NCBI GenBank assembly: GCA_003024985.2
Contig: PXIH01S0003146.1
Strand: one strand, 5' to 3'
DNA length: 10,948 nucleotides
Source of the DNA: Euperipatoides rowelli
Taxonomy: Eukaryota; Onychophora; Udeonychophora; Euonychophora; Peripatopsidae
This document shows positions 1 through 7,817 of this stretch, piece by piece. Each line of letters begins with the position of its first letter. Position 1 is the first letter of the stretch. Below the pieces are notes generated by a model that saw only the letters and a program-made list of their open reading frames with translations, ran no database searches and was not told where the DNA came from. The position numbers were made by a program, and so were the translations under genes.

Positions 1-190
1 CAGCCATATTGGTGGGCAGATAAAGGAATCTGACTCTGATTTTAGTATATTTTCTTTACAGTCCTAACCTTACCGTAATCCTGAATGCAAGGATAATCTA
101 GAGGTGAAATAATCTTTTGCTGAGTGCTGATCGAGATAATTTCAACTTACTACCATCAGCCAGATTGGTGGGCAGATAACGGAATCTGAC
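1..190. repeat. Direct repeat, two 34-bp copies 156 bp apart
   Basis: A 34-bp sequence at 1-34 recurs at 157-190 with two substitutions (32 of 34 identical). Both copies start CAGCCA and end GGAATCTGAC. The 122 bp between them show no internal repeat, and the sequence after the second copy (CAAAAATTT...) does not match what follows the first. This could be the right-hand end of a satellite with a 156-bp period that runs off the left edge of the window, or two flanking copies left by one element. No coding potential is seen. Confidence 0.75.
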
Positions 191-565
191 CAAAAATTTA
201 TTTTTAAAAATATGAATTATGATATACAGTATATAGTTTACAAATGAATAAAGAATTTATCTACCGGTAATCAATATTTAAAAAAAATAAAAAAAATTTG
301 ATGTTTTGAATTTAGATGTAATGAATTTGTTTCTAGAAAAAATTTGTTTATATGAGTAGGCTATATTATTTAATATGAAATAGTCTGACATTAACGAAGT
401 AATCTTCACATCTAAAATTAAACTGATTTTTAATAATAGTTTTAAAACTTTAAACTTTTAAAAACTCATAATAGATAGGAATATTTAAAATCAATTATCG
501 TAATTTCATATAAACAATATACAGCGCCTTTTATTAAACATATAATTAATTTAAGGTATTTTAAT
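191..565. other. A/T-rich sequence, no gene seen
   Basis: This stretch is almost entirely A and T with short A and T runs. Stops are frequent in every frame, and I recognise no domain, RNA gene or transposon end. Confidence 0.6.
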
Positions 566-618
566 AAATCAACAACATATATATTTTTTTTAGTACTAAA
601 AAAAATATATATTGATTT
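566..618. repeat. Perfect 36-bp palindrome with extended arms
   Basis: Positions 577-594 and 595-612 are exact reverse complements with no spacer, centred on AGTACT. Each arm is seven alternating A/T bases, eight T (or A) and AGT/ACT. Outside the perfect part, AAATCAA (566-572) pairs with TTGATTT (612-618) if a CAAC insertion on the left (573-576) is bulged out. The structure could extrude as a cruciform. It may be a remnant of a palindromic miniature element; no target-site duplication was identified. Confidence 0.85.
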
Positions 619-1005
619 TTAATGTCTAAAAGTTCATGAAGGGTAGCGAGGATGTCAGACATACAAAAAAAAATACTATCTAATTAGCCTACAAAGGTTC
701 TTACACTTCAAACCTTGAAAGACAAGTTTAAATGAGGAAAAAAAAATGCAATAACTTAAAACTTGAGACTAGCATCTATTATTAATAAATCCATATCAGC
801 AATTAACACCTGAGACAAACAAGATCTGCCCAATCAACAATTAACATGAGAAATTTAAAGACTGTTCAAATCAAGTGAAAGAAAAAATTCAAAAGTAAAA
901 TATATATATACTGAGCACAGATGACAAGATACAGTATGTTGATATGGTAATTAATTATAGGAAAAAAACATTTTAAAAACTACCACACTATTATCTAAAA
1001 AGTGG
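619..1005. other. A/T-rich sequence, no gene seen
   Basis: The sequence is A-rich and unannotatable, with a short TA run at about 901-910. No open frame of useful length and no recognisable repeat boundary were found. Confidence 0.55.
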
Positions 1006-1070
1006 AAAATAATTAAAAATAAAAGTGTGAGGGGCATAACGCCCCACGCTTTAATTTTTAATTATTTTTT
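1006..1070. repeat. Long imperfect inverted repeat (hairpin)
   Basis: The left arm (about 1006-1035, ending GGGGC) is separated by the loop ATAAC (1036-1040) from the right arm (1041-1070, starting GCCCC). The arms pair over about 28 positions, with an outer A/T block of about 15 bp that pairs perfectly, a G.T wobble and a small AG bulge near the G/C-rich tip. The right-arm ACGCTTT (1046-1052) can alternatively pair with AAAGCGT at 1087-1093. A terminator-like reading has no support here because no adjacent gene exists. A mobile-element end is more plausible. Confidence 0.65.
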
Positions 1071-1239
1071 TTATGCATTTTAGGTAAAAGCGTAGTGCTT
1101 TAAAAAAAAATTCCCCTATTTTTATCACCTCATTTTAGTCTATTTAGTTGTAGTATAGTGAGCGTTTTTAAGTCTTTATTTACTTTTAGTCTAGTGAGCG
1201 CCTTTTACGATCATTCAGTCATAAATATAAGTTATAATC

Positions 1240-1398
1240 TATTTTTTTAACTGTCACCACTAATTATTACTGATTATTGTATTGTCACCGGGAATGAACC
1301 TATATGCCAAATTTCAAGTCAATTGGATAATGGGAAGTGAGTGAAAAATCGATCGCAAGATTTGATCTGGAAAATGGAAAAAAAAAAAAAAAAAAAAA
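1240..1398 (+). mobile_element. Possible retroposon 3' end with poly(A) tail
   Basis: A relatively balanced-composition block (about 1240-1377) stands out from its A/T-rich surroundings and runs directly into a 21-base A run (1378-1398). That is the form of a SINE or LINE 3' end or another retroposed transcript. The block contains a short AAATC...GATTT inverted repeat just before the tail. Upstream, TAGTVTAGTGAGCG occurs twice (1151-1164 and 1187-1200), which might belong to the same element. No family could be assigned, and the A run alone could be a microsatellite. Confidence 0.3.
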
Positions 1399-1512
1399 CA
1401 GTACAAGTTAATAAAATTGTGGTTAAAAACAAAAAGTAATAAAAACATTATCAGCTTTCTCACCAGATAGTGTTTTATGTGATTACAAATATAATTTGCT
1501 AAAAAATTGCTA

Positions 1513-1540
1513 CCCCCCCCCCCTTTTTTTTTTTTTTTTT
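1513..1540. repeat. C11-T17 homopolymer tract
   Basis: Eleven consecutive C (1513-1523) are followed directly by seventeen T (1524-1540), giving a 28-base pure pyrimidine strand. Such a tract is low-complexity and prone to slippage, so its exact length in the assembly is uncertain. Confidence 0.9.
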
Positions 1541-2613
1541 GGCTATGAATACATGGATCAATTCGATCTTATAATACTGTTATGTGTTCCAAAATAACAT
1601 CGGGTCTTTAAGATGCAAATTTAATCTTATTGTTCACTGCATACTATAACGAATCATTTGTTTACACTAGTTTATTTTCTTATTTTGTTACATTTTGCTC
1701 GCGTAGGCAATAAGTGTGTTACTGTATATTTGCACATTGGTTTACTTTCATATTGTGAACACTATTTTATGGTAAATGTCGTATTAGCAAGCTTAATCAG
1801 TCATGGATCAAAAACAATATGCAAAGCAATCAACTCGCTTTCAATGTGCATATTAATAATTTATTCATGCTCTTTGTTTTACATACATGTACATACTTTC
1901 AAATAAAAGGATGTCACATGTGCCATGTCATTTTGTCTTACTTTGCTTGGAAATGGGTTGTCACCATTACAAACGCAAATGTTATCTATCTATTTTTCTT
2001 ATTTCAGTTGGAATTGCTGATGGTTATTTCCAACGAGTTAAGTTCCACCCCTGTATTTGTGTAAACACGATCTCTATCATTTGAAGGTTTTTCTGTTCAG
2101 CTTTTATTATTTTGACTTTAATTAAATTAATTAACCAGCAGTTGTGCTTATGTTTACCCTTGTATCCAGAACATTTTATTTTATCAGTACAATAACGTTA
2201 AACATTTAGTTTGCGAGTTCCAGAACAGCTGAGTATCCAGTCTTCAGTTATGGTTCCCAGAATGCAACCAGTTGTTTATTTCCTGAGTCCAATAATCGTG
2301 ACATTATTTCTTTTCAAATAAACATTTTCAATTTTCATATCGAAAAGTCAATTTTTCTATAAATACATTGTATTGTGATATATGCATCCGAGTGAATGAC
2401 TCTGTTTTTTCACTCGTAACTTGGTAATACTTTGCGCTTTATAGAATATATTACCATAAAGCAGCTATCTCCATTCTTACTTTACTAAGATGTTTTTTTT
2501 TCTTCTATGGAAAATTTATTTATCATAAAGATAAAATGTAGAGAATCAGAGATTGGCTGATTCTTATAGTCCTCCACCGTGTGTGCTACTCAATGTTTAG
2601 TGTCTGCAGATTA
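1541..2613. other. Intergenic sequence, no gene seen
   Basis: About 1.07 kb lacks any recognisable coding, RNA or transposon feature. Overlapping short open frames at 1658-2084 on the plus strand give hydrophobic, low-complexity peptides with no domain. They are what A/T-rich sequence produces by chance. Confidence 0.6.
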
Positions 2614-2654
2614 ATCAATGTTTGACCTTGATCAATGTTTGACCTTGATCAATG
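2614..2654. repeat. 17-bp tandem repeat, 2.4 copies
   Basis: The unit ATCAATGTTTGACCTTG occurs exactly at 2614-2630 and 2631-2647, followed by the first seven bases at 2648-2654. A looser CAATGTTTAG at 2591-2600 may be a diverged neighbour. It is a minisatellite-scale duplication with no associated gene. Confidence 0.9.
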
Positions 2655-3099
2655 AAACACTGTCATTTGTCTGATCAATACAACTTTGATAATGTTAAAA
2701 GTAAAATGTGTTAAGCGCACCTAATCTAATCTTTACAATAGGTAGGATAAGTTAATGTTATTCAATGCGAGTATCTCCAAATACGGCCAGAATTGCTAAG
2801 CATAGCTTAACTTTAACAGTGTATTAAATGAGACATAGTAAAACTCTGTAATAGTAGCAATTGTATTATGCTGAGCTCATAATATTCCTTTCAAGAAATA
2901 TATAGACAACAATTGGTAATGATTGTGTGTTGTATTAATCTATTAAAGTTTAATTAAACTTTATTTTGTTCAAATAATCGTCATAATATGTTAGTTATTT
3001 TTGTAATAATTCCTCATTTCTTATACAAGTCTTCATTAAGTAAACAAAATGGACAAAGGACCTTTTTGGTGCCAAACGTATTACTTGAGATGTGAAGAG
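2655..3099. other. Intergenic sequence, no gene seen
   Basis: A/T-rich, with no open frame or repeat that I can support. It leads into the tRNA-like segment that follows. Confidence 0.55.
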
Positions 3100-3175
3100 G
3101 ACTCCCAGAGGCTGACCTGGTAAGACTCAAACATAGTGGGTCTCAGGGTTTGAATCCTGATAGGGTATAATTTCA
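3100..3175 (+). mobile_element. tRNA-like segment, possible SINE head or tRNA pseudogene
   Basis: GGTTTGAATCC at 3147-3157 matches the RNA polymerase III B-box consensus GGTTCGANTCC except for one T-for-C change. It lies in a T-arm-like hairpin (TCAGG paired with CCTGA). About 26 bp upstream, GCTGACCTGGT (3111-3121) loosely resembles an A box. I could not fold a convincing acceptor stem, D arm or anticodon arm, so this is not an intact tRNA gene. A tRNA-derived SINE head or a decayed tRNA is the best explanation. The T-rich sequence after 3180 could terminate Pol III transcription. Confidence 0.35.
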
Positions 3176-3270
3176 TGTTTCTTCTTTAAAAATTTTTTTT
3201 TTCACTCTTCAAAAAAAATTTAACATTTTTCTAATTATATATAAAAAAAAATTACTTTACAAATATATTA

Positions 3271-3294
3271 CCGTAGAANGCCGACCAAGAGCGC
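3271..3294 (+). repeat. Left terminal inverted repeat
   Basis: This 24-bp end pairs with 3931-3954. It reads CCGTAGAA-N-GCCGACCAAG and then AGCGC; the N at 3279 falls opposite T in the partner. Its inner half (GCCGACCAAGAGCGC) is the same motif that is repeated through the element. Confidence 0.8.
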
Positions 3295-3891
3295 CCCACC
3301 AAGCAAGGGTGCCCCCCCCCCTATTTCTTGTCAAAACATAGGTATATAGCGNCATTGCTGAACAAGAGCGCCATCACTGCATTTTGACTTTTTTATCACT
3401 CTGAAAGAAATCCAAGGGGTATCCAAGCAAGAGCGCCCCCCTAGATTTTTGCTTCCTTTTACTTGATTTAAGGTTCAGGACAGGGTATCCATACAAGAGC
3501 GCCATGTAAAAATTTTCATGTCACCAGCTGACATTATTATGCTGTGACGTCATTTTTATGTGTTTTACATCATCTCATATATTGTAGCTTCTATGAATAA
3601 CGTTCAATCCTCATAAGCAGAACGAAAGAGGCCTGTAAATTAAAAAGTGACAGTTTTAATTTACATTGCGCTCTTACTTGGCACAACCTTTAATTGATGT
3701 GTGACATCATGTTTTAGTGTGTACCAGCCATTTTCCTAAAGTTTTGGGAAGCATGTCCAAGCAAGGACGCCGTTTTGAAAAACAATCTTTTTAAAGAATT
3801 CAAAGTGTATCCAAGCAAGAGCGCCATGTCCATTTTGTAATGCATTGTGGTAAATCTAAGGTTTCTTAGCATGGAGCCGAACAAGAGCGCC
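3286..3891 (+). repeat. CAAGAGCGCC motif array, about 65-bp spacing
   Basis: Forward copies start at 3286, 3304 (CAAGGGTGCC), 3363, 3428, 3494, 3762 (CAAGGACGCC), 3816 and 3882. A reversed, one-off copy lies at 3668-3680. Spacings 3363-3428-3494 and 3816-3882 are 65-66 bp. At 3428, 3494 and 3816 the motif is preceded by GTATCCAAG or GTATCCATA, so a longer head of about 19 bp is shared while the rest of each unit has diverged. C runs follow two copies (3312-3321 and 3890-3900). Repetition of the TIR core inside an element is how subterminal transposase-binding sites usually look; that role is inferred. Confidence 0.7.
3635..3664. repeat. Perfect 11-bp inverted repeat near element centre
   Basis: GTAAATTAAAA (3635-3645) and TTTTAATTTAC (3654-3664) are exact reverse complements around the 8-base loop AGTGACAG. 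It lies close to the midpoint of the 3271-3954 element, in the gap between the two groups of CAAGAGCGCC motifs. Confidence 0.85.
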
Positions 3892-3930
3892 CCCCCCCCC
3901 ATTTCCCCCAAACGAATGATAAGAGCGCAT

Positions 3931-3954
3931 GCGCCCTTGCTCGGCATTTTACGG
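3931..3954 (-). repeat. Right terminal inverted repeat
   Basis: Read on the minus strand it starts CCGTAAAATGCCGAGCAAGG, then GCGC, and differs from the left end at three positions plus the N. Just inside it, TAAGAGCGC (3920-3928) faces the opposite way, so the right end carries two head-to-head copies of the internal motif around GCATGC. Confidence 0.8.
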
Positions 3955-3956
3955 TA

Positions 3957-4616
3957 CTTTATTTATTGTAGATGGCAGGTCCATAGCTTCCTTGACTAAC
4001 GTTAAACGGCAAGTGGTACATAATGATAGATACGATACTTCATTTAAAATCAAATATATATTTTAAATGTTTATTAATGTTATTTATATCTTCATTACAA
4101 TTCTGTATTTTTACTTAGATAACTTAATACTACTAAAAAAAAATAAAACACTTGATCATCAAAATGACTTAGAAGTCTTTAGATTAAAAAATGTAATGGC
4201 AACAAACTGCAGTCACTAGTCTGTTTATAATGAAGCCAAGCTAAGGTTATCTGTTAATATCCCTTATTAGTATTCATTACATATTCTCTATCACAAATTG
4301 ACATAATTTACCACTTTTATATTACTAAAATTGTTAAATTAAGCTTTAAGTAATATATGCATAAATAGAAGATGCTAAAATGATAAAATCAATTTTTTAT
4401 TTTCTGAATGACTCATAAAGTTCTTCAATAATTTGTAATATCAATAAAAATTATTTTAGAAATATAAATATGAATAAGATTTCAAAATCCTTCAACTGTA
4501 TACAGAATTTTTATACAATAATAAAAAAAAATATGATATGCATATTACACTACTATGTATAACCGCTGTAAAGACTATAAACATTATGTATATAAACAAA
4601 TAAACTGATAAGATAT
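3957..4616. other. A/T-rich sequence, no gene seen
   Basis: About 660 bp between two transposon-related regions contains short A/T runs only. No open frame, RNA gene or inverted-repeat boundary could be supported. Confidence 0.55.
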
Positions 4617-4745
4617 AGTACAGTAAACTTGTCTTAAGAGATCACTGCTATTAGTGACCAATGTCTTTACAACTCCAATTCCTTTATACCGATTAATTTT
4701 TCATGACCTGTTGTTAATGATCCCTGTCTAATGCGACCAAGATCA
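4617..4745. repeat. Possible old DNA-transposon end with short internal repeats
   Basis: The block starts near ACAGTAAACTTGTCTTAAG and contains two similar short words, CTGCTATTAGTGACCAA (4646-4662) and CTGTCTAATGCGACCAA (4724-4740). Ends starting CAGT-AACCT followed by repeated 'TTAAG..GACC' words are known from pogo/Tigger-type elements, and this resembles one. AAGTTTACT at 4796-4804 is a nine-base inverted match to the start, too short to define the other end. No target duplication was found, so this remains a suggestion. Confidence 0.25.
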
Positions 4746-4825
4746 ACTTTTTAAAATCCCAAGCATTGAATTAAATTTTTTTTGTAAGCCCATAAGTTTA
4801 CTAATTCAGCAAAGCCAAGGGTTTA

Positions 4826-4871
4826 GGCCGGCGCCACACTCAGCAATATGTTGTGATGCAATGTCGCACGA
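4826..4871 (+). repeat. Left TIR of the Harbinger-like element
   Basis: It begins GGCCGGCGCCACACTCAGC directly after TTA (4823-4825). Compared with the right end it has seven substitutions in the first 32 bases and carries five extra bases (GCAAT, 4858-4862). The divergence of the two arms suggests an old insertion. Confidence 0.75.
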
Positions 4872-5027
4872 CAGAAATTGGTATTTATAAAATAGATGTC
4901 ACACAGCATGAATGTTGCAGCGTGTTTGAAACTTTTATTTTATTAAACTTGACGACAGCACCCGAATTTAGGATAATCTACCGGCTGTGCCCATTTCCAT
5001 TTGCAATGCAGGTGATTGAAATTGTTT

Positions 5028-5357
5028 GTATAACCTTGTTATTAAGTTTATTAAAAAAGAAAGAAAGAAACTTTTATTTTCAATTTTAAAGAGATATTAA
5101 ATTGAAATATTATCATTAGGTTTATTATTGTTATTTTCGACTAAAAAATGTTTGAATTAAATATTATAAGATCTAAAAACAAAGATATTTTAAATACATT
5201 ATTATACTTTATTCGTATTTTTTTTTCAAATTAATTTTGTTGGTTCTCCGTCTTTTTTTTAAACTTCTATTATTTATTCAATTTTCACTAAGACACAGCT
5301 GAATATTTCCCAGTATAATCGAATATAGCCTTGTTCTTAAGTTTATTGAAAAAAAAA
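5028..5357 (+). repeat. Pair of ~28-bp direct repeats, 295 bp apart
   Basis: A sequence starting ATAACCTTGTTATTAAG at about 5030 recurs as ATAGCCTTGTTCTTAAG at about 5325. Both continue GTTTATT-AAAAA into A-rich runs, with three differences in about 28 bases. The pair lies inside the left arm of the Harbinger-like element. It could be an internal duplication or a footprint around a small insertion (5058-5324); the intervening sequence gives no clue. Confidence 0.6.
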
Positions 5358-5542
5358 AAAAGTAAAGGATGTAGACTGCAACATAATTATGCCCAATTTG
5401 AGGACTTGAATCCAGGTGTTCATTAGTGCTGTATGGTTGCTTGATATTTTTGAGACTTCGTTTCAAATATTGTTAAGTTATTGTTGAACTTTGATAATTG
5501 TTGCAGGAGGAATTTATTTTAAGCTGTATATTACATTCCAAT

Positions 5543-5803
5543 ATGCCCATAAAAAACCCATGCTCGATCTGCCTGAGACCAGTAGCTAAGAGCCATAGGG
5601 TCATATCGTGTGATAGCTGTAAAACCTGGTTACACATAAAATGTGATAGGATTCCTGGTAAAATTTACATAAGTCTGTGTGATTCTACTAAACCTTTTGA
5701 TCATATATGCGCTAATTGTTTGTTTAAGACATTATCTAAGTATACTTGTACAAATGTTAAGATCTATCGGACGTTATTAATTCAAAGCCTTCATATAACG
5801 TAA
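5543..5803 (+). pseudogene. LINE N-terminal PHD finger segment
   Basis: Counting from the ATG at 5543, this segment encodes 86 residues. All eight metal ligands of a C4HC3 PHD finger are present: CxxC (residues 7 and 10), CxxC (23 and 26), HxxC (31 and 34) and CxxC (56 and 59), with W29 just before the histidine. PHD fingers in proteins bind zinc and commonly recognise histone tails. In retrotransposons the role is less certain but may involve chromatin or nucleic-acid binding. I chose 5543 because the ATG directly precedes the finger; the frame is open upstream to about 5498 without another ATG. It ends at TAA 5801-5803, overlapping an ATG in the next frame (5803-5805). In related elements the finger is often fused to the endonuclease, so this stop probably marks a frameshift, not a true gene end. 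Confidence 0.8.
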
Positions 5804-6778
5804 TGGATAATGATTTAAATTTATCAGCAGTAACGGAAGGAAAATTCATTAAAAATACTTGGTTGTGTCACAACAACATAAGAAGTGTCCCTGTTAAGAT
5901 GGAAGAATTAACACACTTTTTGGAAATCAAAAACTTGGTACAATCGCGATTGCGAAATCTTGGCTTGAGCCATCCATATTTAATGGCTTGATTTTTATAC
6001 CTCGTTATTCAATATATAGAAAAGACAGAACCAATGGATCTAAAGGTGGAGGTCTTCTTTTTTATATTTCAGATGATATAAAATCTGATATTGTTGCAGA
6101 TATTCCAAATTATGACTCTTTTGAATCATTGGGAATAAAAATTAATCCTCCAGTAGGAAGCCCAATTATTATGTTATTGCTATACCGACCTCCCGGGTCA
6201 TCCAAATTCCTTTGTGATTTAAGTGATCTTTGGACATTCGTACAATCGTTACTTATGATACGCTGATTATAGGAGAGTTTAACATTGATTTTTTATCAAA
6301 TTCCAATATCTCATTAAACTATAAAAACTTATTAGATGAATTTTTCTTAACTCAGCTTTGCTTATTTCCAACTAGAATAACGGGAGATTCTACTACTTGT
6401 ATTGATCACGTGATGTCCAATAATCAAAACATTTTAAACAATTTATTGCTAGCCAATGGATTCAGTGATCACATTATGTTGGCATGCGATATAAATTCAA
6501 GAATAAATAAAAGGATTAAAAAATCCCAAATTATAAGATCGTTTAAGCAGTTTAACAAAGATATTTTTCTAACCGACCTTAATTCAAATCTGTGGCATGA
6601 CCTGGCTTTTGTAAATGATATAAACTACATGGTAGGTCAGTTCAATAAGATGATTTTATCAACGCTGGATAAACATGCACCACTAAAAATTATTTCTAAA
6701 AAAAGACTACACAAAAGGAAACCTTGGGTGGATCGCAATCTTTTGAATCTTATTGTTCAAAAAATAAAGCACATATAG
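5803..6778 (+). pseudogene. LINE APE-type endonuclease domain, frameshifted
   Basis: This domain nicks target DNA to prime reverse transcription. Three frames must be followed. From 5803 the segment contains HNNIRS (residues 23-28), the usual N-terminal endonuclease motif. From about 5948 the frame shifts by one and shows SWLEP, then KGGGLLFYI and YRPPGS. From about 6240-6260 another frame gives GEFNID, TCIDHVMS and SDHIML. The SDH motif with its catalytic histidine is kept. Two key acids look changed: the residue before S-W-L, normally the catalytic Glu of an ETW motif, reads Lys, and GDFN reads GEFN. The second and third segments open with no ATG at the domain boundary, confirming that they are fragments of one domain. 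A stop at 6776-6778 ends the third frame. Confidence 0.85.
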
Positions 6779-6945
6779 CTGCGTTAAATTGGGGAGATCG
6801 CCAGCTATGGGATAAATATAAAAAATTAAAAAATGACCTGAATCGTAAAATGAAAAAAGCTAAACAAGAATATTTCAAAACAGAATTAATTAAAGCATCC
6901 GGTATATATTAAATGAACTTTTGGGTTAAAAAAAAAAAAAAAAAC
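6724..6945 (+). pseudogene. LINE linker between endonuclease and RT
   Basis: The frame changes near 6765-6775. It then encodes a basic, alpha-helical-looking stretch (W-K-Y-K-K-L-K-N-D-L followed by Lys-rich KKAKQEYFKTEL). This matches the Lys-rich linker normally found after the PW/F-containing end of the endonuclease region, where KPWVDRNL is seen at about 6718-6741. It stops at 6910-6912. A 17-base A run (6929-6945) follows and is a likely slippage site. The frame from here to about 7100 is too degraded to follow, although short pieces may belong to the RT N-terminus. Confidence 0.7.
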
Positions 6946-7103
6946 TTTAATTCCTCCTGAAATATTTACGAGATTCTTTAATGAAGTATTCGGGAAATAT
7001 GAATAAGAAATCTTCGGATAATGTGCATTCTTCATTTGACAGTGATTGCTTTTCTTTTTCATTAAAATTTGAACTAAAAACTACCTCAGAGGAAGAAATT
7101 TAA

Positions 7104-7817
7104 AACAATACAATTAATTATATGCCAATTTCATCTCCATGTGGACCGGATAGTCTAGGATTAAGCGTGCTAAAACTAATATTACCTTCAATAATAAAAC
7201 AATTGCCATTCATAATTAATTTATCTTTGGTATCTGGCAAATTTCCAGACCCTTGGAAGGAAACAAACATAGTAGCCTAGTATTCATTAGGAGGGATCCA
7301 GAGAATTACCCAGCAACTTTAGGCCAATTTCCATTCTTCTGCTAATGGGTAAAGTATTGGAAAAAATTGTTTACATACAGTTATCATCTTTTGAGGAATC
7401 TGAAGGATTATTAAATGAATTCCAAAGCGGCTTTAGACCTTTTTACTCAACAACTAATTTACATGGTCTAACCAATGACTTTCGCAGTAATATGGATAAT
7501 GGATCTCCTACCCTTGTGGTTTCCCTCGACCTAAGGAAAGCTTTTGATTCCATTCTTACCAAATGATTGAAAGATTATCGGAATTACCACTGGATCAAAA
7601 ATGTGTGGCATGGTTCAGGAATTACTTATTAAATAGAAAACATTGTGTGAAATTCGGTAATGATAAATCTCAATTCTTAACAGTGAAACAAGGTATTCCA
7701 CAAGGATCTTCTTTGGCACACTACTGTTCAACATTTATTGACCCAATATTTAATCTTGATATAAAGTTAAAGTTAAATCTCTTTGCTGATGACATAACTC
7801 TAATCTTCAGATTATAA
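7104..7817 (+). pseudogene. LINE reverse transcriptase domain, frameshifted
   Basis: Reverse transcriptase copies the element RNA into the nicked target. Motifs appear in order over several frames: CGPDSLGLSVLKL and FPDPWKETNIV (about 7140-7277, ending at TAG 7278-7280); NFRPISILL followed by GKVLEKIV (from 7315); QSGFRP; motif A SLDLRKAFDSI with its catalytic Asp; then, after a shift near 7563, WFRNYLLNRK, GIPQGSS and motif C LFADDITLI with both catalytic Asp residues. Around 7707-7735 the expected L-L-F-N-I-Y is present only in another frame, so a pair of compensating indels lies there. Sequence between motif A and the next helix is slightly shortened. All three catalytic Asp residues are retained although the domain cannot be translated as one chain. 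Confidence 0.92.

Larger units (their letters stand above)
3271..3954. mobile_element. Non-autonomous DNA transposon with CAAGAGCGCC array
   Basis: The first 24 bases (3271-3294) and the reverse complement of the last 24 (3931-3954) match at 20 of 23 readable positions; one position is an N. Both begin CCGTA and contain GCCGA-CAAG-GCGC. TA sits immediately outside each end (3269-3270 and 3955-3956), consistent with a TA target duplication or with two extra TIR bases. The interior carries eight forward copies of a motif close to CAAGAGCGCC, and inverted copies, at partly regular spacing of about 65 bp. There is no transposase open frame, so any movement would have depended on a partner element. 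The superfamily is unresolved: a TA duplication suggests Tc1/mariner-like elements, but the TIR sequence is not one I recognise. An open frame on the minus strand (3714-3947) covers the repeats and looks spurious. Confidence 0.75.

Noticed and set aside
1513-1540. C11-T17 tract as a splice-site polypyrimidine tract
   Set aside because: No AG acceptor with an open exon follows, and the tract is better explained as low-complexity DNA.
1658-2084. Three overlapping plus-strand open frames of 65-82 codons
   Set aside because: Their peptides are hydrophobic and low-complexity with no domain, and no splice or promoter context is visible. A/T-rich DNA gives such frames by chance.
3286-3891. CAAGAGCGCC array as a CRISPR-like array
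   Set aside because: The repeated words are only about 10-19 bp, the spacing is irregular overall, the copies sit inside a TIR element and the setting is eukaryotic.
3714-3947. Minus-strand open frame of 77 codons
   Set aside because: It lies wholly inside the TIR element and mostly translates the CAAGAGCGCC repeat units; no transposase motif is present.
4620-4804. A ~180-bp MITE bounded by AGTAAACTT and AAGTTTACT
   Set aside because: The inverted match is nine bases only and no flanking duplication was found.
4853-5089. Plus-strand open frame of 78 codons in the Harbinger left arm
   Set aside because: It starts inside the TIR, and its sequence matches no Harbinger transposase or Myb-like motif that I can recognise.
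5278-5466. Minus-strand open frame of 62 codons
   Set aside because: It is low-complexity, crosses an A run and a direct repeat, and opposes the LINE; no domain is seen.
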